A stretch of 64,000 nucleotides of DNA from an uncultured Paracoccaceae bacterium (GCA_947501555.1 CANMWG010000001.1:992001-1056000), one strand, 5' to 3'; shown: positions 42,117 through 51,779, numbered from the stretch's first letter. Notes: generated by a model from the sequence alone, not told the origin. Translations and numbers: made by a program.

Positions 42117-42518
42117 CTACCCGTAAAAACGGGTTGCGGTCAGCCAGAACGGGTGACAGCGGTGATAGGCAATGGCGTATGAACGCTCGAACAATTGTGA
42201 TGCGGGCAATTGAACCAACCATGGACCGAAATCAAAATGTCCGCCACCATCCATTTTGGTCCCTTCTTCAAAAATCAAATCGGCCCGCGCGTCCTCACCG
42301 ACACGAACCAGATACCAAGACAAATGATCAAATGAACATTGTCGGAACCGGATCGCTTCCCCCCAGACGCGGGTCCAGGTCTCGCCTACGGGTTCATGCG
42401 CTTCGATTTGTCCAATCGCGGACACGGGAAAAAAATAGCCTTCAATCCGCCCGCCCACAGTAACGACAAACCACACACATATCAAAAGAAGCGCCCCGAT
42501 CAGCTGCTTTGCCATCAT
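42117..42518 (-). CDS. Fourth gene of the lysis-like cassette: single-anchor periplasmic protein, unknown
   Basis: A 133-residue protein I do not recognise. It has an N-terminal membrane anchor (about 5-26, LIGALLLICVWFVVTVGG) followed by a roughly 100-residue extracytoplasmic domain with aromatic and His residues and two Cys (in FRQCSFDH and YHRCHPF). There is no lipobox, so it is not an obvious spanin. The start at 42518 overlaps the previous stop (ATGA), with an excellent AAGGAGG Shine-Dalgarno. A function in lysis is inferred only from the tight overlap with the three genes before it. Confidence 0.6.
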   Translation of the reverse strand: MMAKQLIGALLLICVWFVVTVGGRIEGYFFPVSAIGQIEAHEPVGETWTRVWGEAIRFRQCSFDHLSWYLVRVGEDARADLIFEEGTKMDGGGHFDFGPWLVQLPASQLFERSYAIAYHRCHPFWLTATRFYG

Positions 42519-42715
42519 GCGAAACCTCCTTGCACGGCATAGGTCACCGCAGCCATCAACAGACCGCCAATGATCAGACGAACCAGCCATTTCAACGTAT
42601 CTTCAATTGCACCCAGACGATCGGCCACATTCGTGCGATGCACCTCATCAACGGCGTTGCGTGTTTCCAGTGCGATGATCCGCTCTTCGATGCGGTCCGC
42701 CCAATCATTATCCAT
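42515..42715 (-). CDS. XhlA-like small coiled-coil/membrane protein of the lysis cassette
   Basis: A 66-residue protein. Residues 7-42 form an amphipathic, probably coiled-coil helix (DRIEERIIALETRNAV, then a heptad-rich segment), and 44-62 is a membrane helix (WLVRLIIGGLLMAAVTYAV). Size and layout resemble phage XhlA, which helps holin-type lysis. The ATG at 42715 overlaps the holin stop by 8 bases. An earlier in-frame Met at 42745 would fuse it into the holin frame and is less likely. Confidence 0.65.
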   Translation of the reverse strand: MDNDWADRIEERIIALETRNAVDEVHRTNVADRLGAIEDTLKWLVRLIIGGLLMAAVTYAVQGGFA

Positions 42716-43223
42716 CACTTGCCTGCCACGCGGCCAATGCTGCATTCACGTCTGATGGAGGGGCTGCTGGTTTGGGGGTGTCTGCCGCTTTGGCCGTTTG
42801 GGCAGCTGCGAGGCTCCAAGCAACCGAGCGTTGAAAATCTTGGGATTTCGCCTGATGCCGCGCCCCAAAATAGAAACTGACAATCGCGCCCATAAGCCAC
42901 CACAAGGGTTCGGGAACCAAGGCGATACCCTCCATCCCGGCAATGAACGTGTCGGGGCTATGCATCGCTGTGACAAACATCCAGATGGTCCCAAGCGCCA
43001 ACATCGGGCGGGGCAACCGGTTAATCGCATCAACAAATCGGTCAAATAAACCCCGTCGCGGATGTACAAACTCAGCCGCAAATTGTTGCAAACTCTCGCT
43101 TTTTGCGTCCGCCGCGCGGGCCGCACCTTTTTCCGCGTTTTCGCGAAACACCTCGGCCGTTTCGGCCACAACATTCCGACCGTCACCAAACAAAAAAGAC
43201 ATCACCCCACCAATCAACCCCAT
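42708..43223 (-). CDS. Holin of the 3TM type (gene-transfer-agent lysis module)
   Basis: A 171-residue membrane protein. The N-terminus has an amphipathic, Ala-rich, charged segment (1-58), then hydrophobic spans at about 72-87 and 93-120, and a cytoplasmic low-complexity Ala/Pro tail. This is the form of the 3TM-type holin family found in Rhodobacterales gene transfer agents (Rhodobacter capsulatus rcc00556-type). The ATG overlaps the endolysin stop by 10 bases; MGLIGGVMSF is preferred over an upstream extension inside the endolysin frame. Confidence 0.78.
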   Translation of the reverse strand: MGLIGGVMSFLFGDGRNVVAETAEVFRENAEKGAARAADAKSESLQQFAAEFVHPRRGLFDRFVDAINRLPRPMLALGTIWMFVTAMHSPDTFIAGMEGIALVPEPLWWLMGAIVSFYFGARHQAKSQDFQRSVAWSLAAAQTAKAADTPKPAAPPSDVNAALAAWQASDG

Positions 43224-43825
43224 TTCGCGGTCCTTTCCTGGTGCTGCTTTTCCGTGAAGTGATAGCGCGGATCGATGAACTCTTCGGCGCGGACAATCCA
43301 ACCGCCTTTGCGGCCATCGCGCCTGCGGGCGTACTTGCGGCTGTTGGCGCGCCGGTCTGCCAAATCGTAATAATAATTGCGTCGCGCAATGCCGTAGGCA
43401 TCCACGAAATGACGCGGCGCCGCCTCAAGTCCTTTCTTGGTCGCTGCAATGGTCTGCGGGCCGATAACGCCATCGACCGTGACCGAAATCCGCATGTCCC
43501 CCAGCAAACGCTGCAGGATTTTCACCGCATTGGCGCCCGCATTGACATACATATCAAACACAGTGGCATGCAGCACCTCTGGCAACTGATCAATCTTGGG
43601 CTTGCGAAAGTAATGTTCCACAAAAATTGACACCGCGCGGGCCTTGGTCAGCACGCGCACATCATCCTCATCCACGCGACCATCGGCGTTCAAATCAAGA
43701 CCCAAGCGACGCATCGTGTGAATTGTGACGCCGTATTTTGTGGCGCCTCCGGGATCGTCAGGATCATTCACATAGCCACCCTCACGGGCGACAATGTCCG
43801 TCGCAATTTCAGTCACAGTTTGCAT
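43214..43825 (-). CDS. GH108 endolysin (DUF847, N-acetylmuramidase-like)
   Basis: A 203-residue peptidoglycan hydrolase. The catalytic Glu15 sits in REGGYVNDPDDPGG, with TKYGVTIHTM next, the glycosyl-hydrolase-108 signature. An EF-hand-like loop lies at residues 44-55 (D44, N46, D48, D52, D55). The C-terminal half (about 105-180) is a PG-binding type domain: VDGVIGPQT and AYGIARRNYYYDLA. It matches the endolysin of the Rhodobacter capsulatus gene transfer agent (rcc00555-type). No signal peptide is present, as expected for a holin-dependent enzyme. Confidence 0.87.
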   Translation of the reverse strand: MQTVTEIATDIVAREGGYVNDPDDPGGATKYGVTIHTMRRLGLDLNADGRVDEDDVRVLTKARAVSIFVEHYFRKPKIDQLPEVLHATVFDMYVNAGANAVKILQRLLGDMRISVTVDGVIGPQTIAATKKGLEAAPRHFVDAYGIARRNYYYDLADRRANSRKYARRRDGRKGGWIVRAEEFIDPRYHFTEKQHQERTAKWG

Positions 43826-43861
43826 CCGCAGCCCTCATGGTTGATTGACCACAGGCTGCGG
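43826..43861 (-). promoter_or_regulatory. Stem-loop abutting the endolysin start codon
   Basis: On the minus strand, CCGCAGCC and GGCTGCGG form a perfect 8-bp stem with a 20-base loop, and the 3' arm ends directly before the ATG of the endolysin. The likely Shine-Dalgarno (GAGGG) sits at the loop/stem boundary, so the hairpin could hide the start region. Inference from sequence only. Confidence 0.5.
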
Positions 43862-43869
43862 GAAATTGG

Positions 43870-44340
43870 TTAATTCGTGGCTGTGGGACCGTCCGGTGCT
43901 TGATACACACCCTGTTCTTTCAAGGCATCCACAACTTCAGTAGGCATGTAAGTCTCATCATGTTTCGCAAGAATTTCAATGGCTTCAAAGCGACCATTAA
44001 TGTAGTTCCCTTGCGCAACCATGCCCTGACCTTCCTCAAACAGATCAGGCAGGATGCCGGTATAGACCACCTGCACCGACGCCCCGCCATCCGTCACAGC
44101 AAAGCTGATCTGCTCACCCTGCCCACGCTGCAGCGATCCATTCTCAACTAGCCCCCCAATGCGAAACCGCTCATTAGGCGGCGGCGGGGCTTGCGTCACT
44201 TCCGAAGGTGACCGGAAGAACTGAAAGCTGTCATCAGGCAAAAACCAAAGCATGATCAAAACCAAGACCATGCTGACCGAGGTCAGCCAAATCACCTGAA
44301 TACGGCGGCGCTTTTTAAGGGACTTCAGCCCCCCGTTCAT
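43870..44340 (-). CDS. ccmE: Periplasmic heme chaperone CcmE
   Basis: Binds heme covalently for delivery to CcmF. A 156-residue protein: membrane anchor about 14-34, an OB-fold periplasmic domain, and the heme-binding His127 with Tyr131 in KHDETYMP. The stop is at 43870-43872. The start overlaps the argC stop by ATGA, so argC and ccmE are co-transcribed. CcmABCD and CcmG are not in the window. Confidence 0.94.
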   Translation of the reverse strand: MNGGLKSLKKRRRIQVIWLTSVSMVLVLIMLWFLPDDSFQFFRSPSEVTQAPPPPNERFRIGGLVENGSLQRGQGEQISFAVTDGGASVQVVYTGILPDLFEEGQGMVAQGNYINGRFEAIEILAKHDETYMPTEVVDALKEQGVYQAPDGPTATN

Positions 44341-45365
44341 GGGAACACCGGCGCCATCATCAGGCCTTCGGTCTCAGGCAGCCCCAGCATCAGATTGGCA
44401 TTCTGAATGGCCTGACCGGAGGACCCTTTGGTCAAGTTATCCAAAGCCGCCACCACAATAGCGCGTCCCGGCACACGGTCAGCGACGACGCCTACATGGC
44501 AAAAGTTGCTGGCCCGGATATGTTTGATCGACGGATGCTGTCCCATCGGTAAAACCTCAATGAATGGCTCGGCTGCATAAACGGCAGCCAACGTGTCATA
44601 TATGGCCTGCGGATCACCCTGCACATAGGTGGTAGCCAAAATGCCGCGGTTGGCGGGGATCAGATGTGGGGTGAACTGCACATGTACCGGGCGGCCTGCG
44701 ACCAACGCAAACTCCTGATCAAACTCACCCAGATGCCGATGGGTCCCGCCCACTGCATAACCATGCGCCCCTTCCGACAGCTCGGCGTGCAACAGGTTTT
44801 CCTTCAACGCACGACCCGCACCCGACACAGTGGCTTTCAGATCAATGATGATCTGGTCCAGATCAATCACACCCGCTGCAATCAGCGGACGCAACGCATA
44901 TTGGCCCGTTGCCGCGTTGCAACCCGTGCCTGCGACCAACCGTGCATCCTTGATCTGATCCCGGTAGAACTCGGTCAGGCCATAAACAGCCGTCTTCTGC
45001 AACTCGGGCGCCGCATGCGGCTTGCCATACCATTTTTCATAATCCGCCGGATCGCGCAGCCGGAAATCAGCAGACATATCCACGATGCGGACGTGATCTG
45101 GTAGCGTTGCAATAATCTTTTGCGACGTGGCATGCGGCAGCCCGCAAAACACGATCTCAACGTCGTCAAACGACATCTCATCAATGGTAGTCAGGCGCGG
45201 TAGGTCCAGATGGCGCAAATGCGGATAAACATCGGCCATGGCCATCCCGGCCTTTGAGTTTCCAGACAGGCCATCAATTTGCAGGCTGGGGTGCGTGGCA
45301 ATCAACCGGACAAGCTCTGCGCCAGTGTAGCCAGAAGCGCCAAGAATGGCGACATTATGGGTCAT
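44337..45365 (-). CDS. argC: N-acetyl-gamma-glutamyl-phosphate reductase
   Basis: Third step of arginine synthesis from glutamate. A 342-residue NADPH enzyme: [18 protein letters not shown] at the N-terminus, [29 protein letters not shown], and catalytic Cys149 in [17 protein letters not shown], a variant of the usual NPGCYPT motif found in Rhodobacterales. The ATG at 45365 has AAAGGGAT upstream, so the longer start at 45407 is not used. It leads the argC-ccmE transcript. Confidence 0.95.
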   Translation of the reverse strand: MTHNVAILGASGYTGAELVRLIATHPSLQIDGLSGNSKAGMAMADVYPHLRHLDLPRLTTIDEMSFDDVEIVFCGLPHATSQKIIATLPDHVRIVDMSADFRLRDPADYEKWYGKPHAAPELQKTAVYGLTEFYRDQIKDARLVAGTGCNAATGQYALRPLIAAGVIDLDQIIIDLKATVSGAGRALKENLLHAELSEGAHGYAVGGTHRHLGEFDQEFALVAGRPVHVQFTPHLIPANRGILATTYVQGDPQAIYDTLAAVYAAEPFIEVLPMGQHPSIKHIRASNFCHVGVVADRVPGRAIVVAALDNLTKGSSGQAIQNANLMLGLPETEGLMMAPVFP

Positions 45366-45403
45366 ATCAGTATCCCTTTGGGATGAAGTCTTTGGAAGTG
45401 GGT

Positions 45404-46216
45404 TCAAGCGGCTTCAAAGGTAATTTGTCGTCGCAAAAACTGCGTGGCGCGGCTGGACACCTGATCAGGATCACCAGTGGTCAGAAAGCCTGAAACGGTC
45501 CCGGGCCCGATCATCTGCGGGCGACGGTCCAGATAATCCGCAAGGCTTTCGGCGACCAGATTAGCCTGTGAAAACACTTTCACCTTGTCACCCAAGGCAG
45601 CCTGAAACTGGGCCTCCATCAACGGATAATGGGTACAGCCCAAAATCGCAGCATCAGGTTCAGGCATCTTGCGCTGCAAGGCATCAACATGGGACCGGAC
45701 CAATGCCTCGGCGAGGATCATATCGCCATCCTCAATGGCATCAACAACACCGCCACAGGCCTGCGCCTCAACATCGACGCCAATGGCGCGAAAGGCCAAT
45801 TCACGCTGAAACGCACGGCTGGACACGGTCGCAGGCGTGGCAAACAGCGCGACATGTTTCGCGTTCACTTCCCGGGGGGGTGAGTTATCACCCCACTGCC
45901 GCTCGGTCAGGGCCTCAATCAAAGGGACAAAGACACCCAACACACGTTTGCCCTCAGGCACCCAACCTTCCTGCATCCGGCGCAAAGCAGCCGCCGAGGC
46001 GGTATTGCAGGCCAAGATCACCAGATCGCAACCTGCATCAAACAGGCGCTGCGTCGCCTTGGTGGTCAGATCGTAAATGTCATCGGGGGTGCGCACACCG
46101 TAAGGGGCACTGGCGCTATCGCCTAAGTACACCAGTGGAACATCAGGCAAGCGCTTGGCGACAGCGTCCAGCACTGTCAATCCACCTAACCCGCTATCGA
46201 AGATCCCGACGGCCAT
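45404..46216 (-). CDS. murI: Glutamate racemase
   Basis: Makes D-glutamate for peptidoglycan. A 270-residue protein: [14 protein letters not shown] (Asp7, Ser8), [11 protein letters not shown] with catalytic Cys70, and LGCTHYPLM holding the second Cys with Thr/His. The start at 46216 overlaps the acyltransferase 3' end by 23 bases. The start at 46264 is too long for the family. Confidence 0.94.
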   Translation of the reverse strand: MAVGIFDSGLGGLTVLDAVAKRLPDVPLVYLGDSASAPYGVRTPDDIYDLTTKATQRLFDAGCDLVILACNTASAAALRRMQEGWVPEGKRVLGVFVPLIEALTERQWGDNSPPREVNAKHVALFATPATVSSRAFQRELAFRAIGVDVEAQACGGVVDAIEDGDMILAEALVRSHVDALQRKMPEPDAAILGCTHYPLMEAQFQAALGDKVKVFSQANLVAESLADYLDRRPQMIGPGTVSGFLTTGDPDQVSSRATQFLRRQITFEAA

Positions 46217-47102
46217 CGCGCACCTTGTATGTATCAACAAATTCACGGCCCAAACGACTTGCATCGATAGGCTTCGGGCTCAACTCATACGTGGCTTTGC
46301 GCAGGAAATCCATGCACCCTTTGGGGTCTTTTTTATAGGTATCCAAAACCGAGGACGGAATAGGCTCACCGACGACAACACGGACAGGTTTGTTTATCTT
46401 GGTCTTAAACTCGCGGATATACATCGCCATGCGCAAAGTCACATGCAAATGACTGGCCAGTTGAAACAAACGGCTATTGCCGCCCTCAAAGAAGATCGGG
46501 ACAACGGTCGCACCTGACTTGGCGATCATCTTGGCCGTAAAGGTGCGCCAGCTGGGGTCCATAGGCTGTGAAAACGGCTTGGCCGCCGTTGACACCGTAC
46601 CGCCTGGGAAAATGCCAATCGCACCGCCCTCTTTCAGGTAGTCGACGGCTGCGGCCCGGGTGGCAAGATTCAACTTGGCGGCTTCTTTCGTTTCATCGAA
46701 GGATATTGGCAGGATAATGCGTTCCAGATCAGCGGCCTGGCGGAAAATCTGGTGGGCCAAGACACGAAACTCACCATCGCGACGCTCCGACAGGATACGG
46801 CCCATCATCAGCCCGTCCAAAATACCATAAGGGTGGTTTGAAACAACAATCAAAGGACCAGTGCTGGGAATGTTCTCGAGCGAACCGGAAATGACGTCAA
46901 GCTTAAGACCATAGCGGTCTGACATTACCCGCCAAAAATCCTGCCCAGCAGCGACCTCCGCACCATAACCTTTGGCCTTGCGGATCATACGCAGGCGTCC
47001 GGTGGCATTCTCCATGACGCGTATCACGGCACGGCCGCCGCGGCCTTTCGCCGATGAAGCATAAGTAATGTCGCGGACAGCTTCGCGGGTTTTAGAGGGC
47101 AT
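46194..47102 (-). CDS. Lysophospholipid acyltransferase family protein
   Basis: A 302-residue membrane-associated acyltransferase with the PlsC-like NHxxxxD block (NHPYGILD, about residue 100) and the [13 protein letters not shown] acyl-acceptor segment, plus [14 protein letters not shown]. Relatives include OlsA-like acyltransferases. The acceptor is not determined by sequence. It overlaps murI at its 3' end. Confidence 0.85.
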   Translation of the reverse strand: MPSKTREAVRDITYASSAKGRGGRAVIRVMENATGRLRMIRKAKGYGAEVAAGQDFWRVMSDRYGLKLDVISGSLENIPSTGPLIVVSNHPYGILDGLMMGRILSERRDGEFRVLAHQIFRQAADLERIILPISFDETKEAAKLNLATRAAAVDYLKEGGAIGIFPGGTVSTAAKPFSQPMDPSWRTFTAKMIAKSGATVVPIFFEGGNSRLFQLASHLHVTLRMAMYIREFKTKINKPVRVVVGEPIPSSVLDTYKKDPKGCMDFLRKATYELSPKPIDASRLGREFVDTYKVRDGRRDLR

Positions 47103-47174
47103 CGACTTGGACCTCAGTCGTTAGTGTTGCGGTTCCATATCACAAATAAGTGGCAAGCAAATGACAAACCTGTG

Positions 47175-50100
47175 TCACTCTGCAGCTTGTTGCAACGGGG
47201 CCGCGCGCAGCACGGCCAGCAATTCTTCACGGCGTTTGGCAGCTTTGCGGGCATTCGCCTCTTTGACCGGGCCAAAGCCACGAATCTCCATGGGCAACGC
47301 CGCCAAGGCAACGGCCGCGTCCTGAGTGTCAGGTCGGACGATCTTCAGCGCTTCGGCCATATCCTTTTCATATTGACGGATGAGGGCACGCTCCATCTTG
47401 CGCTCAGCGGTACGGCCAAAGGGATCAAACGGGGTGCCACGTAACCATTTCATTTTGGCGAGCTTCGGAAAGGCTCGCGCCATCCGCCCGCCAAATTCCT
47501 TTTTGGCGGGACGCCCATCGGGGCCGGTCTTGGTCAACATTGGAGGAGCCAGATGATACGTCAGTTGCAGGTCACCATCAAATTCAGCCTCCGCCTTGGC
47601 CTTGGTTTCCGTCAACAAACGGGCGACCTCATATTCATCCTTATAAGTCAGCAGCTTATGATACCCTAATGCCACCGCCTCTTTCAGCGGCTCATCCTGC
47701 ACATGATCCAGCAAATTTTGATAACGCTTGACCAATCGTTTGCCCTGATAGGCCTCTAAATGGGTCTCACGATACGCAATCTTGTCTGCAAGCGTCTTGG
47801 GCAATTGCACCACATTCGGGGTCAGCAAGGCTTTGGCATCCTCGGGGTAAAGATAGGCCCACCGCCCATATTCAAATGCGCGGATATTGCGGTTCACGGC
47901 GGCGCCATTCAGCTCAATCGCGCCAACGATTGACTCATAAGTTACTGGAATAGCGCCCATTTGCCAGACTGCACCAAAGATCATCATGTTCGAATAGATA
48001 CTGTCCCCCAGCAACGCTTTCGCCAGATCAGACGCATCAAACATCTCCAGCCGATCCCGCAATCGCGTCTCAAGCGACATGCGCAACCGATCCGTTGGCA
48101 ACTGAAACGCCGTGTCGCGGGTAAAGTCACCGGTGATAATCTCGTGACTGTTGACCACACCCTGCGTACGCCCGGTCTTCATCAAACCAATCGTCTTTGC
48201 GCCAGCCGAAACAACCAGATCCCCCCCGATCAATGTATCACACTCACCCGTGGCAACCCGGATCGCACTGATATCGCTGGGGTCTTCCGCAATACGGCAA
48301 TGAATATGCACAGCACCGCCCTTTTGCGCGAGCCCCGCCATCTCCATCATGCCAGCCCCTTTGCCATCCATATGGGCGGCCATCGCCAGAACAGCGCCGA
48401 TCGTGACAACACCCGTGCCACCGACACCGGTAATCACGACGTTGTGGGTCCCTTCAATGGCGGGTAGCTCCGGGTCGGGCATCTCGGGCAGTTCTACATC
48501 CGCCGTTGCCTCTTTACGGATCTTTGCGCCAGCGACGGTGACGAAAGATGGGCAGAATCCCTTCACACAGGAAAAATCCTTGTTGCAGGAAGATTGATCA
48601 ATCGCGCGCTTGCGTCCGAACTCCGTCTCAACGGGCACGATGGACACACAATTGGATTGCACCCCGCAATCGCCACAGCCTTCGCAAATATCCGTATTGA
48701 TGAAGACCCGCTTATCCGGATCAGGAAACTGGTCACGCTTGCGACGGCGGCGTTTCTCAGCGGCACATGTTTGGACATAAACAATAGCCGACACACCTTT
48801 GTATTTGCTGAATTTCTCCTGCACCGCGGGCATCGTATCCCGCTCATGCACATCCAATCCCTTGGGGAACTGAGCCAGATCAACATCTTCTTTTTCATCA
48901 TAAACAAGGGCCACATTCCGAAGCCCCATCGCCAGCAATTCGCGGCAAATCTGGTCTGCGGTCAGACCACCATCATTGCCCTGACCACCGGTCATGGCGA
49001 CGGCATCATTATACAAAATCTTATAGGTGATATTCGTCCCCGCCATCATGGCAAAGCGAATGGCCTGCACGCCGGAATGGTTATAGGTGCCATCACCAAG
49101 GTTCTGAAACACGTGATCACGGGTCGAAAACGGGGCCTCGCCGACCCAATTTGCCCCCTCGCCGCCCATCTGGGTAAAGCCGACCGTGTCACGGTCCATC
49201 CACTGCACCATGTAATGGCAGCCGATCCCGGCATAGGCACGTGAGCCTTCGGGTACCTTGGTGGATGAATTATGTGGACAGCCCGAACAGAAATACGGCA
49301 AGCGGGCCGCAATTTCGGGGGCATTGTCGGCGCGGCGGGTCTCTGACAACTGCGCCAATCCAGCCTGCACACCGGACGCGTTGCAGCCTTCCTCAACGAG
49401 GATGGCGCCCAATTTCTCAGCAATAACAATTGGATTCAGATCGGACTTGGTCTGAAAAACCTCCTCGCGGAGCCCTTCGGAATGCTCATCCCCCTTGTGC
49501 CAACCGTAGACACGACGACCGCGGCGATCATCGAAGATGGCTTCCTTGACCTGCACCTCAATCAGCTTGCGCTTTTCTTCGACGACAACAATCAGGTCCA
49601 ATCCCTCGGCCCATTCATGAAAACTTGCCATATCCAGCGGCCAAACCTGACCCACTTTGTAGGTCGTGATGCCCAAGCGCTCAGCCTCGGCCTCATCGAT
49701 ATTCAACAAAGACAACGCATGCTGCAAATCCAGCCAGTTCTTACCCGCGGCGACAAAGCCAATCTTTGCACCAGGCTTGCCCCACTTGCGCTGATCCATC
49801 TTATTGGCACGACTAAACGCCTCGGCGGCAAAGCGTTTATGGTCAATCATCCGGGCTTCTTGCAGCTGCGGTGTATCCACCAGACGGATGTTCAAGCCAC
49901 CTTCGGGCAAGTCCAAATCAGGGCGAACAAAAGACAAACGGTGCGGGTCACCATCTACGACGGATGTGACCTCAATCGTGTCTTTCATGGTCTTCAAGCC
50001 CACCCACACGCCTGCATAACGGGACAATTCCCAAGCATAGAGGCCATAATCCATGATCTCTTGCACACCAGCCGGCGACACAATCGGCATATAGGCATCG

Positions 50101-50591
50101 ATCATGGCCCAGTCAGATTGGTGCAATGTCGTCGAACTTTCCCCCGTATGATCATCGCCCATGGCCATGATCACACCACCATGCGGCGAGCTGCCCGCCA
50201 TATTGGCATGGCGCATCACATCACCGGACCGGTCAACACCGGGGCCTTTGCCATACCAAAGACCAAAGACACCGTCATATTTGCCCTCGCCGCGCAGCTC
50301 TGCTTGCTGTGATCCCCATAAAGCAGTGGCCGCCAGATCCTCGTTCAAACCAAGCTGAAAAGTGACTTGTGCAGGCTCCAGCACTTTTTTGGCGCGGGTC
50401 ATTTGCATATCGACGGCGCCCAAAGGAGAGCCGCGATAACCTGTCACATATCCTGCCGTGTTCAAACCCGCCGCCTCATCACGGGCACGCTGCATCAGCA
50501 TCAACCGGACAAGGGCCTGCGTGCCATTCAGCAAAACCGGCGTTTTCTCAAGATCATAACGGTCGTTAAGCGATATTTCCTGGTGGGTCAT
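47175..50591 (-). CDS. Indolepyruvate:ferredoxin oxidoreductase family protein, alpha/beta fused
   Basis: A 1138-residue fused 2-oxoacid:ferredoxin oxidoreductase. The TPP half (about 1-620) has GYRGSPLGAVDMQM and GDDHTGESST; an iron-sulfur region follows at about 650-710 (CEGCGDCGVQSNC then SSCNKDFSCVKGFC, consistent with two 4Fe-4S clusters), and the gamma-type domain lies in the last third (VVITGVGGTGVVTIGAVLAMAA). Such fused forms oxidise indolepyruvate or other 2-oxoacids from amino acids. ATG 50591 has GGGAGG upstream. It is divergent from the LysR gene. Confidence 0.9.
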   Translation of the reverse strand: MTHQEISLNDRYDLEKTPVLLNGTQALVRLMLMQRARDEAAGLNTAGYVTGYRGSPLGAVDMQMTRAKKVLEPAQVTFQLGLNEDLAATALWGSQQAELRGEGKYDGVFGLWYGKGPGVDRSGDVMRHANMAGSSPHGGVIMAMGDDHTGESSTTLHQSDWAMIDAYMPIVSPAGVQEIMDYGLYAWELSRYAGVWVGLKTMKDTIEVTSVVDGDPHRLSFVRPDLDLPEGGLNIRLVDTPQLQEARMIDHKRFAAEAFSRANKMDQRKWGKPGAKIGFVAAGKNWLDLQHALSLLNIDEAEAERLGITTYKVGQVWPLDMASFHEWAEGLDLIVVVEEKRKLIEVQVKEAIFDDRRGRRVYGWHKGDEHSEGLREEVFQTKSDLNPIVIAEKLGAILVEEGCNASGVQAGLAQLSETRRADNAPEIAARLPYFCSGCPHNSSTKVPEGSRAYAGIGCHYMVQWMDRDTVGFTQMGGEGANWVGEAPFSTRDHVFQNLGDGTYNHSGVQAIRFAMMAGTNITYKILYNDAVAMTGGQGNDGGLTADQICRELLAMGLRNVALVYDEKEDVDLAQFPKGLDVHERDTMPAVQEKFSKYKGVSAIVYVQTCAAEKRRRRKRDQFPDPDKRVFINTDICEGCGDCGVQSNCVSIVPVETEFGRKRAIDQSSCNKDFSCVKGFCPSFVTVAGAKIRKEATADVELPEMPDPELPAIEGTHNVVITGVGGTGVVTIGAVLAMAAHMDGKGAGMMEMAGLAQKGGAVHIHCRIAEDPSDISAIRVATGECDTLIGGDLVVSAGAKTIGLMKTGRTQGVVNSHEIITGDFTRDTAFQLPTDRLRMSLETRLRDRLEMFDASDLAKALLGDSIYSNMMIFGAVWQMGAIPVTYESIVGAIELNGAAVNRNIRAFEYGRWAYLYPEDAKALLTPNVVQLPKTLADKIAYRETHLEAYQGKRLVKRYQNLLDHVQDEPLKEAVALGYHKLLTYKDEYEVARLLTETKAKAEAEFDGDLQLTYHLAPPMLTKTGPDGRPAKKEFGGRMARAFPKLAKMKWLRGTPFDPFGRTAERKMERALIRQYEKDMAEALKIVRPDTQDAAVALAALPMEIRGFGPVKEANARKAAKRREELLAVLRAAPLQQAAE

Positions 50592-50750
50592 CTGGCGCCT
50601 CCCGAGCAACAAACTCTACATCCCAAGTATAGGTCAAAAATGCTGACCTACAAAGCGGAAAATATCCGTCTGCAAAGGTTTGCATCCAATTGTCGCAATC
50701 GCGTAATGATCTGCTAATGTGAGCGGTAACAACAGAGGCGGCAGGTCATT

Positions 50751-51656
50751 ATGGACTGGGACAAGCTACGAATATTTCACGCGGTCGCTGATGCGGGCTC
50801 GCTTACTCATGCCGGTGACACGCTGCATTTGTCGCAATCTGCCGTGTCGCGGCAGGTCCGCGCACTTGAGGAATCGCTGAATACGACACTCTTTCATCGG
50901 CACGCGCGGGGGCTGATTCTCACCGAACAGGGTGAGTTACTATTCGATGCCACCAAATCCATGAACAAGCGGCTTGAAGCCGCGTCAGCACGCATCAGAG
51001 ACAGCGAAGAGGAAGTCTTTGGCGAATTACGCGTGACCACCACAACCGGCTTTGGCACGCTCTGGCTGGCCCCACGGCTGCCAAAGCTCTATGAACTGTA
51101 CCCTGATTTGAAAATAGACCTGATGCTGGAAGAACGGGTTCTCGACCTGCCCATGCGCGAGGCCGACGTGGCGATCCGGATGAAGGAACCGTCGCAGGCC
51201 GACCTCATACGCAAGCGGCTGATGTCGGTTCGGATGCGGCTCTACGCGTCACGGGACTATCTCGCTAAGAATGGGCAAATCTTCGACATTGAAGAAATCA
51301 GCAACCACCGGCTGATCTGTCAAAGCCTGAATTCCATTCAGGTCGCCGCCGGGGCGACGCTGCTCCAACATCTTCTGACCTACGACATTCCAAATCTCTT
51401 CACGGTCAACAACTACTTTGGTGTGCTACAAGGGGTGCTCAGTGATATCGGTGTGGGGATGTTGCCTGACTATGTGACCGAAGATTTCCCCGATCTGGTC
51501 CGCGTTCTGCCCGATCTGGAAAGTGGCGAAGTACCCGTTTTCTTGGCCTACCCCGAAGAACTCCGGCAATCCAAAAGGATCAGCGCGTTCCGGGATTTCG
51601 TACAGGATGAGATCTTTAGCCACAGGCGGAAGATGCGCGAATCAAGCGAAAGCTAA
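50751..51656 (+). CDS. LysR family transcriptional regulator
   Basis: A 301-residue regulator. The HTH is at about 3-60 (LRIFHAVADAGSLTHAGDTLHLSQSAVSRQVRALEESLN), and the ligand-binding half follows (RVTTTTGFGTLWLAPRLPKLYELYPDLKIDLML). It is divergent from the indolepyruvate oxidoreductase gene with 159 bases between starts, the classic arrangement for a LysR protein that controls its neighbour. The inducer is unknown. Confidence 0.9.
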   Translation: MDWDKLRIFHAVADAGSLTHAGDTLHLSQSAVSRQVRALEESLNTTLFHRHARGLILTEQGELLFDATKSMNKRLEAASARIRDSEEEVFGELRVTTTTGFGTLWLAPRLPKLYELYPDLKIDLMLEERVLDLPMREADVAIRMKEPSQADLIRKRLMSVRMRLYASRDYLAKNGQIFDIEEISNHRLICQSLNSIQVAAGATLLQHLLTYDIPNLFTVNNYFGVLQGVLSDIGVGMLPDYVTEDFPDLVRVLPDLESGEVPVFLAYPEELRQSKRISAFRDFVQDEIFSHRRKMRESSES

Positions 51657-51757
51657 ATTGCCTACAATACCATCCTAATATCTGCAGAATTAACCAATTT
51701 ACCTTCTGTTTACATATACTTAAGTTCAGTTTTTAACCAACTGGTAAGCATTTTCTA

Positions 51758-51779
51758 GCCAGCCGGTCTGGCCATTTTT
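51758..51779 (+). terminator. Probable terminator after the LysR gene
   Basis: A short 5-bp stem (GCCAG and CTGGC, 51758-51772) is followed by CATTTTT. It lies 100 bases past the LysR stop, before the next gene's promoter. The stem is short, so this is a moderate call. Confidence 0.5.
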
